DNA of 64,000 nt from Streptococcus vestibularis ATCC 49124 (GCF_000188295.1 NZ_GL831112.1:1454847-1518846), one strand, 5' to 3'. Shown: positions 49,294-59,413, counted from the first letter of the stretch. Translations and numbers: made by a program. The notes: a model not told the origin generated them from the letters alone.

Positions 49294-50526
49294 TTAGTCC
49301 TCCCAACGTTTGAAGGCAAGAACAGCATTGTGTCCACCGAAACCAAAAGTATTTGAGATGGCATACTTGATATCAGCTTCTTGACCTTGACCGTAGACAA
49401 CATTCGCTTCGATGTAGTCAGACAATTCTTTGGTACCAGCAGTTTTCGGTACATAGCTATGACGAATAGCTTCGATTGTTGCAATCGCTTCAACGGCACC
49501 AGCAGCACCAAGCAAGTGTCCTGTAAATGATTTAGTAGATGAAACTGGAACATCTTTACCAAGTACAGACACAATAGCACCACTTTCTCCTTTTTCGTTG
49601 GCAGGTGTTGAAGTACCGTGAGCATTGACATAGTCAACATCTTCAGGTTTGATACCAGCTTCATTGATAGCCAATTTAATTGCTTTAGCAGCTCCTGAAC
49701 CGTCTGGAGTTGGCGTTGTCATATGGTAGGCATCACAGTTTGATCCGTAACCAACAATCTCAACCAAGATGTTGGCACCACGTTTTTGCGCATGTTCCAA
49801 GCTTTCAATAACAAGAACCCCAGCACCTTCACCCATAACAAAACCATTACGGTCTTTATCAAATGGAATTGAAGAACGTTCTGGATCTTCTGTTGTTGAA
49901 AGGGCTGTAAGGGCATTGAAACCACCGATACCAATCTTAGTGATTGAAGCTTCAGCACCACCAGCCAAGACAACATCGTGCAAACCGAATTTAATTTCAC
50001 GGAAGGCTTCACCGATAGCATCATTGGCAGAGGCACAGGCAGTTGTCACTGATTTACATACCCCTTGAGCACCAATCTTAAGAGCAATGTTCCCTGCACC
50101 CATGTTTGAGAGAGCTTTAGGAATAAACATTGGCTTGATACGTCTCATACCACGTTCATGCATGCGGATAATTTGATCTTCAAGTTCTTGCAAACCACCG
50201 ATACCAGATGACACGATAACACCAACGCGATCACGATTTACTTCTTCCATGTTAAGTCCTGAATTTTCAAGAGCTTCCATAGCAGCATAAATCGCATAAA
50301 GTGAATAAGTGTCCATACGGTTAGTATCTTTTTTCACAAAATACTTGTCGAATGGGAAGTCTTGGATTTCACCAGCGTTAAAGACCGGGATTTCAGAAGC
50401 ATCAAACTTAGTGATTGGCTTAATACCAATCTTACCGTCATGAAGACTGTTCCAAAATTCTTCTGGTGTATTACCGATTGGCGAGGTTACACCGTAACCT
50501 GTAACAACAACACGATTTGTAGACAT
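49294..50526 (-). CDS. fabF: Beta-ketoacyl-ACP synthase II
   Basis: The main chain-elongating condensing enzyme. 410 residues: catalytic C164 in VTTACASANDAIGEA, VNAHGTSTPANEKGE and KSFTGHLLGAAGAVE with the two His, and the terminal NTFGFGGHNAVLAFKR. Only one elongating synthase is in the cluster, as usual in streptococci. Confidence 0.96.
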   Translation of the reverse strand: MSTNRVVVTGYGVTSPIGNTPEEFWNSLHDGKIGIKPITKFDASEIPVFNAGEIQDFPFDKYFVKKDTNRMDTYSLYAIYAAMEALENSGLNMEEVNRDRVGVIVSSGIGGLQELEDQIIRMHERGMRRIKPMFIPKALSNMGAGNIALKIGAQGVCKSVTTACASANDAIGEAFREIKFGLHDVVLAGGAEASITKIGIGGFNALTALSTTEDPERSSIPFDKDRNGFVMGEGAGVLVIESLEHAQKRGANILVEIVGYGSNCDAYHMTTPTPDGSGAAKAIKLAINEAGIKPEDVDYVNAHGTSTPANEKGESGAIVSVLGKDVPVSSTKSFTGHLLGAAGAVEAIATIEAIRHSYVPKTAGTKELSDYIEANVVYGQGQEADIKYAISNTFGFGGHNAVLAFKRWED

Positions 50527-50587
50527 ATATATTCTCCTTTTGTCGGATGGATATTCTAGTAAATGATTTTTTGATATTGAAAATCAA

Positions 50588-51322
50588 TTATTGCATGGTC
50601 ATACCACCATCAATAGCGATTGTTTGACCTGTGAGATATTCTTGACTAGCCAAGAATGCTGCAACTTCAGCTACTTCTTCTGCTTGACCAATACGTTTCA
50701 TTGGTACTTGAGCAATCATAGCATCTTTCATTTTCTCTGGAATAGCGTCAGTCATATCTGATTCAATGAAACCAGGAGCGATAGCATTGACACGGACACC
50801 ACGGGCCGCAACTTCACGAGCTACTGATTTAGTGAAACCAATCAAACCAGCTTTTGAAGCTGCATAGTTAGCTTGACCAATATTCCCCATGATACCTACA
50901 ACAGATGACATATTGATGATGGCACCTTGACGAGCCTTAGACATTGGTTTTAAGACAGCCTGTGTCATATTGAAAGCACCAGTCAAGTTGATTTTCAAGA
51001 CACGTTCAAAATCTTCTTCACTCATCTTCAACATCAACTTATCGTTAGTGATACCAGCATTATTAACTAGCACATCAACACTACCAAGATTTTCAATAGC
51101 TTCAGCTACCATACGTTTAGCATCTTCACCGTTAGAAATATCACCTGAGATACCTACAACAGTTACACCATAATCTGCAAACTGTGCAAGCAAGTCCTCA
51201 GAGATTTCAGAACGTCCATTTAGAACAACATTGGCACCAAGACTAGCAAATTTGTGTGCCACAGCTAATCCAATTCCACGTGTTGAACCTGTTACAAAAA
51301 CATTTTTATTCTTAAGTTCCAT
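50588..51322 (-). CDS. fabG: 3-oxoacyl-ACP reductase FabG
   Basis: It reduces 3-oxoacyl-ACP with NADPH. 244 residues, short-chain dehydrogenase: VTGSTRGIGLAVA cofactor loop, LVNNAGIT, INMSSVVGIMGNIGQANYAASKAG with Ser-Tyr-Lys, and the C-terminal GQTIAIDGGMTMQ. Confidence 0.96.
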   Translation of the reverse strand: MELKNKNVFVTGSTRGIGLAVAHKFASLGANVVLNGRSEISEDLLAQFADYGVTVVGISGDISNGEDAKRMVAEAIENLGSVDVLVNNAGITNDKLMLKMSEEDFERVLKINLTGAFNMTQAVLKPMSKARQGAIINMSSVVGIMGNIGQANYAASKAGLIGFTKSVAREVAARGVRVNAIAPGFIESDMTDAIPEKMKDAMIAQVPMKRIGQAEEVAEVAAFLASQEYLTGQTIAIDGGMTMQ

Positions 51323-51334
51323 GTTTACCTCGTT

Positions 51335-52255
51335 TTAAGCATTAAGAAGGGCATCAAGACTAGCTTGATCTTCAACATTATGAGTTGGTAGGGTTTTATC
51401 AATTTTCTTCAAGAAACCTGACAAAACTTTTCCTGGACCAATCTCAATTACTTCATCTACACCAAATTCTTGGATAGTGGCAATCGAATCATAAAAACGT
51501 ACAGGTTCCATCACCTGACGAGCCAAAAGAGTTTTGACGTCTTCTGACTTCATAATTTGAGCCTCAGTATTACCTACCAAAGGGAGAGCAAAGTCATTAA
51601 ATGACACTTTCTCCAGTTCTTCTGCCAATTTTTGACTAGCTGATTCAAGTAAAGCTGTATGGAATGGACCTGATACATTAAGAGGAATCAAGCGTTTTGC
51701 ACCAGCTTCTTTAAGCAATTCCACAGCATAATCAACAGCCTCAATTTCACCACCAATAACAATTTGTGCTGGAGTATTATAGTTAGCAGGCGTTACTACA
51801 CCCTTTTCAGATGCTTTTTGACAGATTTCTTCAATCAAACTTGAATCTGTATTCATGACAGCAACCATCTTCCCACCTCCAGCAGGAGCCGCTGTTTCCA
51901 TGAATTCTCCACGTTTAGCAACCAAAGCTACTGCATCCTCAAATGAGAGGGCACCAGCCGCAACTAGGGCAGAATATTCACCCAAAGACAGGCCAGCAAC
52001 AATATCAGGAGTGATTCCATTTTCTGTCAAGAGACGATAAATGGCTACTGACGTTGTCAAAATAGCTGGTTGAGTATAGCGTGTCTGATTAAGTTTTTCT
52101 TCGTTAGAATCAATCAATTCACGCAAATCATAACCTAGAATACGACTAGCCGTATCAAATGTTTCTTTGGCAACGGGATAAGTCGCATACAAATCGCTCG
52201 CCATGCCCAATTTCTGAGCCCCTTGACCAGCAAATAAGAACGCACGTTTTGTCAC
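51335..52255 (-). CDS. fabD: Malonyl-CoA:ACP transacylase
   Basis: It loads malonyl groups onto ACP. 306 residues: FLFAGQGAQKLGMASDLY, nucleophile Ser in AGLSLGEYSAL, and GPFHTALL with the catalytic His. The start is GTG at 52253-52255, preceded by AAAGGATTAGGA. It stands between fabK and fabG. Confidence 0.95.
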   Translation of the reverse strand: MTKRAFLFAGQGAQKLGMASDLYATYPVAKETFDTASRILGYDLRELIDSNEEKLNQTRYTQPAILTTSVAIYRLLTENGITPDIVAGLSLGEYSALVAAGALSFEDAVALVAKRGEFMETAAPAGGGKMVAVMNTDSSLIEEICQKASEKGVVTPANYNTPAQIVIGGEIEAVDYAVELLKEAGAKRLIPLNVSGPFHTALLESASQKLAEELEKVSFNDFALPLVGNTEAQIMKSEDVKTLLARQVMEPVRFYDSIATIQEFGVDEVIEIGPGKVLSGFLKKIDKTLPTHNVEDQASLDALLNA

Positions 52256-52277
52256 TATCCTAATCCTTTCGACGTTT

Positions 52278-53243
52278 TTAGACGTTTACATCTGCCCAAC
52301 GAGCAGCTTCTTCTTTAATTACCTTTGCAGCACCTGTGTACAAATCTTCCAAGATTTCTGCACACGTTTCTTCTTTACGAACAAGACCTGCAATTTGTCC
52401 AGCCATAACTGAACCATATTCCACATCTCCATCAACAACGGCATTACGAAGTGCACCTGCACCAAGCTCTTCAATTTCCTCTTGAGTTTTCTTGCCAGCT
52501 AAGAAATCTTTTTCAGCCTGATTGTACTCTGTAGCCAACTTATTCTTAATGGCACGAACAGGGTGTCCTACAACAGAAGCAGAAATCACAGTATCGATAT
52601 CTTTAGCCTTCAAAATCTTATCCTTGAAGTTTTGGTGAGCGTTAGATTCCTTGGCAACAGCGAAACGCGTACCAACCTGCACAGCTTCTGCTCCAAGCAT
52701 GAGAACAGCAGCCATACCACGTCCATCAGCAACACCACCGGCACCAATTACAGGAATAGAAACTGCGTCTGCAACTTGGCGAACAAGAGCCATAGTTGTC
52801 AATTTACCGATGTGACCACCAGCTTCCATACCTTCTGCGACAACAGCATCCGCTCCCAATTTTTCCATACGTTTAGCGAGTGCAACCGATGGAACAACTG
52901 GGATTACTGTAATTCCAGCTTCGTGAAAACGTTCCATATATTTACCTGGGTTTCCTGCACCAGTTGTAACAACTTTTACACCTTCTTCAATAACAAGGTC
53001 AACAATATCGTCAACAAATGGCGACAAAAGCATAATATTAACACCGAATGGCTTGTCAGTGATTTGTTTTACTCTGTCAATATTAGCTTTTACCACTTCT
53101 TTAGGGGCATTACCGCCACCAATAATTCCGAGTCCACCAGCATTTGAAACGGCTCCAGCCAAGTCACCATCAGCAACCCAGGCCATACCACCTTGGAAGA
53201 TTGGATATTTAATTCCTAACAGTTCTGTAATACGAGATTTCAT
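52278..53243 (-). CDS. fabK: Enoyl-ACP reductase FabK (FMN type)
   Basis: It performs the last reduction of each cycle with NAD(P)H and FMN, replacing the triclosan-sensitive FabI. 321 residues, nitronate-monooxygenase-like barrel: YPIFQGGMAWVADGDLAGAVSNAGGLG, GMEAGGHIG, VIGAGGVADGRGMAAVLMLGA and VQVGTRFAV. Weak FabT-like sites lie before it. Confidence 0.95.
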   Translation of the reverse strand: MKSRITELLGIKYPIFQGGMAWVADGDLAGAVSNAGGLGIIGGGNAPKEVVKANIDRVKQITDKPFGVNIMLLSPFVDDIVDLVIEEGVKVVTTGAGNPGKYMERFHEAGITVIPVVPSVALAKRMEKLGADAVVAEGMEAGGHIGKLTTMALVRQVADAVSIPVIGAGGVADGRGMAAVLMLGAEAVQVGTRFAVAKESNAHQNFKDKILKAKDIDTVISASVVGHPVRAIKNKLATEYNQAEKDFLAGKKTQEEIEELGAGALRNAVVDGDVEYGSVMAGQIAGLVRKEETCAEILEDLYTGAAKVIKEEAARWADVNV

Positions 53244-53245
53244 TT

Positions 53246-53300
53246 TTCACCTTTTTTCGATTTTCTAATCAAATAAATAGTTTAATAATCAAAGTAATTG
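53246..53300 (-). promoter_or_regulatory. Two degenerate FabT-like sites before fabK
   Basis: On the minus strand, ATTTGATTAGAAAAT and, 15-20 bp upstream, CTTTGATTATTAAAC. They differ from ATTTGATWATCAAAT at 2 and 3 positions. They may give a separately controlled fabK promoter. Confidence 0.5.
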
Positions 53301-53311
53301 TATAAACAAAG

Positions 53312-53338
53312 GAGAATATCCCTAATAAGAATATTCTC
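53312..53338 (-). terminator. Hairpin between acpP and fabK
   Basis: GAGAATAT / ATATTCTC stem with an 11-nt loop and only a weak T-run, so it probably gives partial termination. That would fit high acpP mRNA relative to fabK. Confidence 0.45.
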
Positions 53339-53348
53339 TATGACCTGC

Positions 53349-53573
53349 TTATTTAGTTTTCTCTTCTACGTAAGCAACAAGGTCACCAACAGTGTTAAGA
53401 CCTTCTTCAGTTTCGATTTGAATATCGAATTCATCTTCGATTTCTGAAATAACTTGGAATACATCAAGTGAATCAGCATCAAGTTCGTCAAAAGTAGTTT
53501 CTACTTTTACTTCTTCTGCATCTTTCCCAAGTTCTTCAACAATGATTTCTTGTACTTTTTCAAATACTGCCAT
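53349..53573 (-). CDS. acpP: Acyl carrier protein
   Basis: It carries growing acyl chains on phosphopantetheine. 74 residues, strongly acidic: attachment Ser S35 in DADSLDVFQ. It follows fabH and has a good AAAGGAG site. In FabT systems, acyl-AcpP is the corepressor of FabT. Confidence 0.96.
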   Translation of the reverse strand: MAVFEKVQEIIVEELGKDAEEVKVETTFDELDADSLDVFQVISEIEDEFDIQIETEEGLNTVGDLVAYVEEKTK

Positions 53574-53636
53574 TTTATTTTCTCCTTTAAGATAAATATA
53601 TTTCTTATAATCTATGCTGGTGCATAATTTATATAA

Positions 53637-54599
53637 CTAGATTTTAACAATTAGACTGCCCCATGTCAAACCCCCGCCAAAACCTGAGAGAAGAATTGTT
53701 TGATCACTGCCTAATTGGAGAGTCCCATTCGACACATTTTCAGAAAGCAAGATTGGAATACTTGCCGCACTGGTATTACCATAAGACATCATGTTAGCCA
53801 GAAATTTATCACGACTGACATCAATTTTCTTAGCCATAATATCCAAAATACGAATATTAGCTTGATGAAGAAGGAAGTAATCAGGATCACCTTTTTCTTC
53901 AACCAATGCTTTAATACTCTTCGAAACAGTCTTCACAGCAAAATCAAAAATTGCTTTACCATCCATTTGCATATAGGGATTAGGTTGCTCAGTACCATCA
54001 GAATAAGGCGAAATAACTGCAGAGGCTCCTGACTCAAGACCGCCCTTGCTACCGTCGGTATTTAAAGATTCACCAAAAAAATGTTCTTCTTCAGATTCTT
54101 CTAATAAAACACCGCCAGCACCATCTCCAAAAAGAACTGCTGTTGTACGATCAGACCAGTCTAAAGTTTTTGAAAGAACTTCAGCACCAATGACTAAACC
54201 TTTTTTGTAAGCACCTGACTTTATCAATTTTTCTGCGGTTGCTAAAGCAAAGACAAAACCACTACATGCCGCAGTAATATCAAAAGCGAAGGCATTAACT
54301 GCTCCAATTGTTCCTTGAACACGTGCTGCCACTGACGGCATTGAGTTATCAGGAGAAATCGTTGCAACTAAAACAAAGTCTAGCTCTTCAGGAGATAATC
54401 CCGACTTTTCCAACAGCTGATAAGCAACATTGGTAGCTAAATCACTGGTATTCTCATTTAATGAAATGCGACGTTCTTGAATCCCTGTACGTGAGCGAAT
54501 CCACTCATCACTGGTATCCATGATTTTAGATAGGTCATCATTGGTCACGACCTGAGCAGGTGCATAATGGGCAACCTGACTAATTTTTGCAAATGCCAT
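53637..54599 (-). CDS. fabH: Beta-ketoacyl-ACP synthase III
   Basis: It starts chains by condensing acetyl-CoA with malonyl-ACP. 320 residues: C112 in [20 protein letters not shown] with His, and [11 protein letters not shown]. The start overlaps the end of fabT by one base, giving close coupling. Confidence 0.96.
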   Translation of the reverse strand: MAFAKISQVAHYAPAQVVTNDDLSKIMDTSDEWIRSRTGIQERRISLNENTSDLATNVAYQLLEKSGLSPEELDFVLVATISPDNSMPSVAARVQGTIGAVNAFAFDITAACSGFVFALATAEKLIKSGAYKKGLVIGAEVLSKTLDWSDRTTAVLFGDGAGGVLLEESEEEHFFGESLNTDGSKGGLESGASAVISPYSDGTEQPNPYMQMDGKAIFDFAVKTVSKSIKALVEEKGDPDYFLLHQANIRILDIMAKKIDVSRDKFLANMMSYGNTSAASIPILLSENVSNGTLQLGSDQTILLSGFGGGLTWGSLIVKI

Positions 54600-55033
54600 T
54601 ATTTTAACTCCTCAAGAAAGGCATGGAGATTTTCCAAGCCCTTGCTCATAACCTTTAATTCCTCGTCGTTAAAGCCTTCTGTAATCCGCATCACCATTGA
54701 TTTATGGAAACCACGGTGAAGACGATATACCAGACGACCTTTTTTAGAAAGTGATAGATGGACCACACGACGATCAACAGATGATCGCGTACGAATAATA
54801 TATCCTTTCTTTTCAAGTTTATTGAGAGAAGTTGTTACAGTACCAAGAGTTAACATAAGCTCTCTAGCAACTGCACTTGGGGTCGTATCTGAGTGTGTAC
54901 CAATCACATCAATGGTATGCATTTCCTTGAGGGAAACATCATTAAACTTTGAATTTTTCAAACTTGCTTCTTCGATAATAACGACGTTATTAAAAATATC
55001 AACAAGATAGCCATTAATTTTATCGTAATTCAC
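54599..55033 (-). CDS. fabT: FabT, MarR family repressor of fatty acid synthesis
   Basis: 144 residues, MarR winged helix: [24 protein letters not shown] recognition helix and [14 protein letters not shown] wing. In streptococci FabT bound to acyl-AcpP represses the fab genes except fabM. The start is GTG at 55031-55033 with AAAGGAG. A FabT-type palindrome overlaps the -10 of its own promoter. Confidence 0.95.
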   Translation of the reverse strand: MNYDKINGYLVDIFNNVVIIEEASLKNSKFNDVSLKEMHTIDVIGTHSDTTPSAVARELMLTLGTVTTSLNKLEKKGYIIRTRSSVDRRVVHLSLSKKGRLVYRLHRGFHKSMVMRITEGFNDEELKVMSKGLENLHAFLEELK

Positions 55034-55053
55034 ACCAGACTCCTTTCAATAAG

Positions 55054-55075
55054 ATTTGATTTTCAAATTATATCA
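55054..55075 (-). promoter_or_regulatory. fabT promoter with FabT operator
   Basis: Extended -10 TGATATAAT (55067-55075, minus strand), with a weak -35 TTGCTA 18 bp upstream. ATTTGATTTTCAAAT (55054-55068) has perfect 6-base arms and overlaps the -10. Confidence 0.75.
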
Positions 55076-55136
55076 GACTCAAACTAATTTAGCAAGTCCA
55101 ATTTGAAAGCTTTAGTTTTAATTTCTGAAAACAAGT

Positions 55137-55928
55137 TTATTTCCCTTGGAATTTAGGACGGCGACGCTCACTATAAGCACGTACACCTTCTTTAAAGTCC
55201 TCTGTAAATGCAAGAGATTTCTGCAAATCAAGCTCCAGCTTAGCATAATTTTCCCAACCTGCAAATTCAGATTCCCAAACCATTTCTTTAATTGCTTTGA
55301 ATGAATTAACTGAAGAACGATTTAATTTCTTAATTAACTGACTCACTGTTTTCTCAAGCTTTTCTGAATCGACTACCTTGTAAGCAATTCCCCAATCTAA
55401 AGCTTTCTCAGCTGACACAGGCTCTCCTGTCATGGTAATTTGAGTAGCACGATTAATACCAATTGAACGAGTCAAAAGGTAAAGACCACCAGCATCAGGG
55501 GCCAAACCAACACCTACGAAAGCTTGAATAAATTTAGCTTTTTCAGATGCAATTGTAAAATCTGCTGCAACTGCTAAGTTAGCAGCAGCACCTGCACAGG
55601 GGCCATCAACAACCATGATGACTGGCTTAGGCAATTTTTTAAGAGCAAAAGAAATTTCATTCACTTGCTCAGCAATACGAACCAAAGATTGTACATCATC
55701 TACAGCAACAGCTTTTTTCATTTGATCAAGGTCTCCACCGACAGAAAAGACTTTCCCATTAGCATTGATAACCAAGAACTTCACAGATGCATCTTGCCCT
55801 GCTTCCTCGATTGCAGCCATAATCTCATCACAAACTGGAATGTTAAATCCATTTTGCACTTCAGGGCGATTGAGAGTTAATGTTGCCACTCCCTCCTCAA
55901 CACTATAAAGAATCGTTTCGTAAGCCAT
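55137..55928 (-). CDS. fabM: FabM trans-2, cis-3-decenoyl-ACP isomerase
   Basis: It makes the cis double bond for unsaturated fatty acids in streptococci. 263 residues, crotonase fold: [25 protein letters not shown] oxyanion segment and [18 protein letters not shown]. It is the first gene of the fab cluster, as in S. pneumoniae, so FabM is favoured over an ordinary enoyl-CoA hydratase. It is separated from fabT by 103 bp with a separate promoter. Confidence 0.9.
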   Translation of the reverse strand: MAYETILYSVEEGVATLTLNRPEVQNGFNIPVCDEIMAAIEEAGQDASVKFLVINANGKVFSVGGDLDQMKKAVAVDDVQSLVRIAEQVNEISFALKKLPKPVIMVVDGPCAGAAANLAVAADFTIASEKAKFIQAFVGVGLAPDAGGLYLLTRSIGINRATQITMTGEPVSAEKALDWGIAYKVVDSEKLEKTVSQLIKKLNRSSVNSFKAIKEMVWESEFAGWENYAKLELDLQKSLAFTEDFKEGVRAYSERRRPKFQGK

Positions 55929-56003
55929 TTTAGCACTCCTTCCGACAACTAGTTACTATATCAAAACCGCATCTTATTTGATTTCTTATCATAATTTCAT
56001 TTG

Positions 56004-56040
56004 ACTAATAGATAATTTGATAATCAAATTATCTATTAGT
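56004..56040. promoter_or_regulatory. Perfect 37-bp palindrome in the fabM leader (FabT-type operator)
   Basis: Arms of 18 bp around a central A. The core ATTTGATAATCAAAT is the FabT consensus and the outer arms (ACTAATAGATA) extend the symmetry. It begins at about +2 of the predicted transcript, so it could act as operator DNA and as an RNA hairpin. Confidence 0.8.
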
Positions 56041-56048
56041 TATTTCCT

Positions 56049-56076
56049 AGTATACCATAGTCCACCTAAAGGTCAA
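56049..56076 (-). promoter_or_regulatory. fabM promoter
   Basis: TTGACC (56071-56076), a 16-bp spacer and TATACT (56049-56054) on the minus strand. Confidence 0.75.
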
Positions 56077-56108
56077 CATAAACTTAGATTTTTTTAATTT
56101 CACACATC

Positions 56109-56138
56109 AAAACACCGAGAAGAAAAGCTCGGTGTTGT
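56109..56138. terminator. Terminator of the HAD phosphatase gene
   Basis: ACACCGAG / CTCGGTGT stem with an 8-nt loop, then TTTTG on the minus strand. Confidence 0.8.
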
Positions 56139-56141
56139 TTT

Positions 56142-56780
56142 CTAATTTATTAAGTCTAAAACATCTGTAAGACTATCCAATAAACCTTTTGCAGCACTTT
56201 GATCCATACCAAACCGATTATCTTTAATCGCCCAGACCTCTACACCTGCAGCTACTCCAGCAGCAATTCCTTTTTCACTATCTTCAATGATAAGAGCACG
56301 ATTTGCTTGCACGTTTAATTGCTTTAACGCTGTCAAATAAATCTCTGGATTGGGTTTACTATCTTTGAATTCCTCTCCTGAGAGAACAACATCAAAGAAA
56401 CCTTGCAAACGATTTTCCTCCAAAGCTCTAAAGATATCTGCTTTCACTGAGCTAGAGGCTAAGCCTATTTTCAACCCTTGAGATTTCACTTCATTTAAAA
56501 CCTTTAAAACATCAGGAAAAATTAATTCTTTATAGGGTAAGGGATTATTTTGTTTATAAGTATTGTACTCTTCTTGTAAAGTTGACACATCCCACTTATC
56601 ATAATCATCTCTGAGAATATTTTCCCAAACCTGCTTAGTATTTCCACCTATAAAGAAAGACGGGGGTAAATGATCTATTGAAATACCTTTTTGGCCTAAA
56701 AAACTTGCCCGTCGATCATAATAATATTTTTCAGTGTCAAAAAGGACACCATCCATATCAAAAATAATTGCCTCTACCAC
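56142..56780 (-). CDS. HAD family hydrolase (beta-phosphoglucomutase-like)
   Basis: 212 residues, HAD subfamily IA: nucleophile motif IFDMDGVLFDTE, cap domain (about 15-85), LASSSVKADIF, and SKPNPEIYLTAL with IIEDSEKGIAAGVAAG. It is a phosphatase or phosphomutase; the substrate is unknown. It lies between the fab cluster and the aspartate kinase gene, a placement shared with S. pneumoniae. Confidence 0.88.
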   Translation of the reverse strand: MVEAIIFDMDGVLFDTEKYYYDRRASFLGQKGISIDHLPPSFFIGGNTKQVWENILRDDYDKWDVSTLQEEYNTYKQNNPLPYKELIFPDVLKVLNEVKSQGLKIGLASSSVKADIFRALEENRLQGFFDVVLSGEEFKDSKPNPEIYLTALKQLNVQANRALIIEDSEKGIAAGVAAGVEVWAIKDNRFGMDQSAAKGLLDSLTDVLDLIN

Positions 56781-56849
56781 GGGATATCCTCCTTTTCTTC
56801 CTTTATTGTATCATAATCAGACTAAATCTTAGTCGTTTTTAAAAACAAT

Positions 56850-56878
56850 GTGACAAATTGTCAGAATTTTGCTATAAT
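56850..56878 (+). promoter_or_regulatory. Aspartate kinase promoter with CodY-like box
   Basis: GTGACA (56850-56855), a 17-bp spacer and TATAAT (56873-56878), with TGC before the -10. The spacer starts with AATTGTCAGAATTTT, 12 of 15 matches to the CodY consensus. Confidence 0.65.
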
Positions 56879-56910
56879 TGTAGAGTAATTTATAATTTTT
56901 TGGAGTAACT

Positions 56911-58269
56911 ATGAAAGTCATCAAATTTGGCGGAAGCTCACTCGCTTCAGCAACACAATTAGAAAAAGTCTTAAACATTGTAAAATCTGACCCTGAACGC
57001 CGCTTTGTCGTTGTCTCTGCCCCTGGTAAACGTAACGATGAGGATACCAAAGTTACAGACGCCCTAATTAAATACTACAAACACTATATAAAGGGTGCTG
57101 ATGTTAAAGCTGACCAAGAATGGATTATTAACCGCTACCAAGCTATGGTTGATGAACTAGGTTTCAAATCAAAAGAGATAGTAAACATTTCTAAAGCTAT
57201 TACTGACCTCGCTACGCTTCCTATCGAAGATAACAATTTCCTCTATGATACCTTCCTAGCTGCTGGAGAGGACAATAATGCAAAATTAATTGCTGAATAT
57301 TTCCGCAACAACGATATTGAAGCACGCTACGTTCATCCTCGCGAAGCTGGTATCTTGGTCTCAAGTGAGCCAGGCAACGCCCGTATTCTTCCAGGTTCAT
57401 ATGATAAGTTAGAAGAACTTCGTGAATCAGATGAGGTTCTGATTATTCCTGGATTCTTTGGGGTCACCTCTGATAATCAAATTTGTACATTCTCACGAGG
57501 AGGCTCTGATATCACAGGCTCTATCGTAGCTGCAGGTGTTAAAGCCGACCTATATGAAAACTTTACAGATGTAGATGGTATTTTCGCAGCCCACCCAGGT
57601 GTAGTACATGAACCGCACTCTATTCCAGAGTTGACTTACAAAGAAATGCGTGAGTTGGCATATGCTGGATTCTCGGTTCTTCATGATGAAGCTCTCCTCC
57701 CAGCATATCGTGGTAAGATTCCATTAGTTATCAAGAACACCAATAATCCGGACCACCCAGGCACACGTATTATTCTTGAACACCAGGGAGCAACCGTTCC
57801 AGTTGTTGGTATTGCTAGCGATGACAAGTTTGTCAGCATCAATATGAGTAAATACCTCATGAACCGCGAGGTAGGTTTCGGACGTAAGGTGCTACAAATC
57901 TTGGAAGATTTAAACATCCGTTGGGAACACATGCCTTCTGGAATTGATGACCTTTCAATCATCATTCGAGAACGTGAACTTACCCCAATCAAAGAACAAG
58001 AAATTCTCTCTTACTTGACGCGTGAACTTGGTGTTGATGAAGTTGAAATTGAACATGGCCTTTCTATCCTCGTGATTGTTGGTGAAAATATGAGAGACCA
58101 CATCGGTGTTACAGCGACAGCGGCCAAAGCACTCTCTGAAAAACACATTAACCTTGAAATGATTTCTCAGGGATCAAGTGAAGTTTCTGTCATGTTTGTA
58201 ATTGAAACTGAACAAGAGAAAGAGGCCGTTAGAGCGCTCTATGACGCATTTTTCCGTAGCAACAACTAA
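56911..58269 (+). CDS. Aspartate kinase
   Basis: First step of the aspartate family (lysine, threonine, methionine). 452 residues: KFGGSSLASATQLEKV at the start, FSRGGSDITGSIVAAG and TDVDGIFAAHP in the kinase core. Two ACT domains (about 310-450) include GFGRKVLQILEDLNI and VTATAAKALSEKHINLEMISQGSSEVS. It is a monofunctional enzyme with no dehydrogenase domain. Confidence 0.94.
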   Translation: MKVIKFGGSSLASATQLEKVLNIVKSDPERRFVVVSAPGKRNDEDTKVTDALIKYYKHYIKGADVKADQEWIINRYQAMVDELGFKSKEIVNISKAITDLATLPIEDNNFLYDTFLAAGEDNNAKLIAEYFRNNDIEARYVHPREAGILVSSEPGNARILPGSYDKLEELRESDEVLIIPGFFGVTSDNQICTFSRGGSDITGSIVAAGVKADLYENFTDVDGIFAAHPGVVHEPHSIPELTYKEMRELAYAGFSVLHDEALLPAYRGKIPLVIKNTNNPDHPGTRIILEHQGATVPVVGIASDDKFVSINMSKYLMNREVGFGRKVLQILEDLNIRWEHMPSGIDDLSIIIRERELTPIKEQEILSYLTRELGVDEVEIEHGLSILVIVGENMRDHIGVTATAAKALSEKHINLEMISQGSSEVSVMFVIETEQEKEAVRALYDAFFRSNN

Positions 58270-58275
58270 TTTTAT

Positions 58276-58305
58276 AACCTATCTCCTACAAGGGATAGGT
58301 TTTTC
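58276..58305 (+). terminator. Terminator of the aspartate kinase gene
   Basis: AACCTATC / GATAGGTT stem with a 10-nt loop, then a T-run. Confidence 0.85.
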
Positions 58306-58390
58306 TTTATAATGAAAATATATTCAACTCTCACGATACCTAGTCCAATAACACATTTTCTAATCAATAATGCACAATTTATTCCAAATT

Positions 58391-58420
58391 AAAAAGCACT
58401 AACTTTCGTTAGTACTCTTT
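58391..58420 (-). terminator. Terminator of asnA
   Basis: AGTACTAAC-GAAA-GTTAGTGCT hairpin followed by TTTTT on the minus strand, just after the asnA stop. Confidence 0.85.
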
Positions 58421-59413
58421 TTACAAGATATTTTCGTAAGTTTCACGAACGGCATCTGGCCAAACTGAAGTTTGAACCTCACCGATATGTTTCTTACGTA
58501 GCAAGAACATAGCCATGCGTGATTGACCAATACCACCACCAATTGTTAGTGGGAATAAGCCATGTAACAAGGCTTGGTGCCAATCCAATTTCAAACGATC
58601 TTGGTCGCCAGTAATTTCAACCTGACGTTTAAGTGCATCTTCATCAACACGAATCCCCATTGATGATAACTCAAAAGCATGTCCTAATTGCTCATTCCAA
58701 ACCAAAATATCTCCATTCAAACCATGATAACCGTTCTCAGACTCAGTTGTCCAGTCATCATAGTCAGGTGCACGACCATCATGCGGTTTCCCGTCAGGAA
58801 GTACACCACCAATACCAATCAAGAATACAGCACCATATTCTTTAGTAATAGCATCTTCACGCTCTTTTGGTGTCAAATCAGGGTACTTCTCAACAAGCTC
58901 TTCTGAATGGATGAAGGTAATTTTCTTAGGTAAGACGGCTTCAATATCGTAACGTGCCTCAACAGCAAGCTCAGTCAAACGAATGACTTTGTAGATTGTC
59001 TCGACGGTTTCCTTCAAATACGCAATATTACGATGTCCATCAGGAATAACCTTTTCCCAATCCCATTGGTCAACATAAACAGAGTGCGTTGCATCCAATG
59101 AGTCTTCATCTGGACGAAGAGCCTTCATATTAACCACAAGCCCTTCACCTTCATTAAAACCAAAACGAGCCAAAGTGTGGCGTTTCCATTTTGCTAATGA
59201 GTGAACAACTTCGTATGTCGCGTCAGGAATCTGAAGTACATTAACAGTTACAGGATTTTCAATACCACTTAAATTATCCTGCATACCATCCCCGACCTTA
59301 CTCAAAATAGGCCCTTGCACTTCAACGACGTCAAGTTTATCAATTAAATACCGTGTGAAAGTATTTTTAACAAAAGAAATTTCCTTTTGTTGATGAATGA
59401 AGCTCTTCTTCAT
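58421..59413 (-). CDS. asnA: Aspartate--ammonia ligase (AsnA)
   Basis: It makes asparagine from aspartate and ammonia with ATP. 330 residues, class II tRNA-synthetase-like fold: [33 protein letters not shown], and [17 protein letters not shown] with the motif 3 Arg. It has GGAGG before the ATG. It is monocistronic, with a TATAAT 40 nt upstream and no T-box that I can see. Confidence 0.96.
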   Translation of the reverse strand: MKKSFIHQQKEISFVKNTFTRYLIDKLDVVEVQGPILSKVGDGMQDNLSGIENPVTVNVLQIPDATYEVVHSLAKWKRHTLARFGFNEGEGLVVNMKALRPDEDSLDATHSVYVDQWDWEKVIPDGHRNIAYLKETVETIYKVIRLTELAVEARYDIEAVLPKKITFIHSEELVEKYPDLTPKEREDAITKEYGAVFLIGIGGVLPDGKPHDGRAPDYDDWTTESENGYHGLNGDILVWNEQLGHAFELSSMGIRVDEDALKRQVEITGDQDRLKLDWHQALLHGLFPLTIGGGIGQSRMAMFLLRKKHIGEVQTSVWPDAVRETYENIL

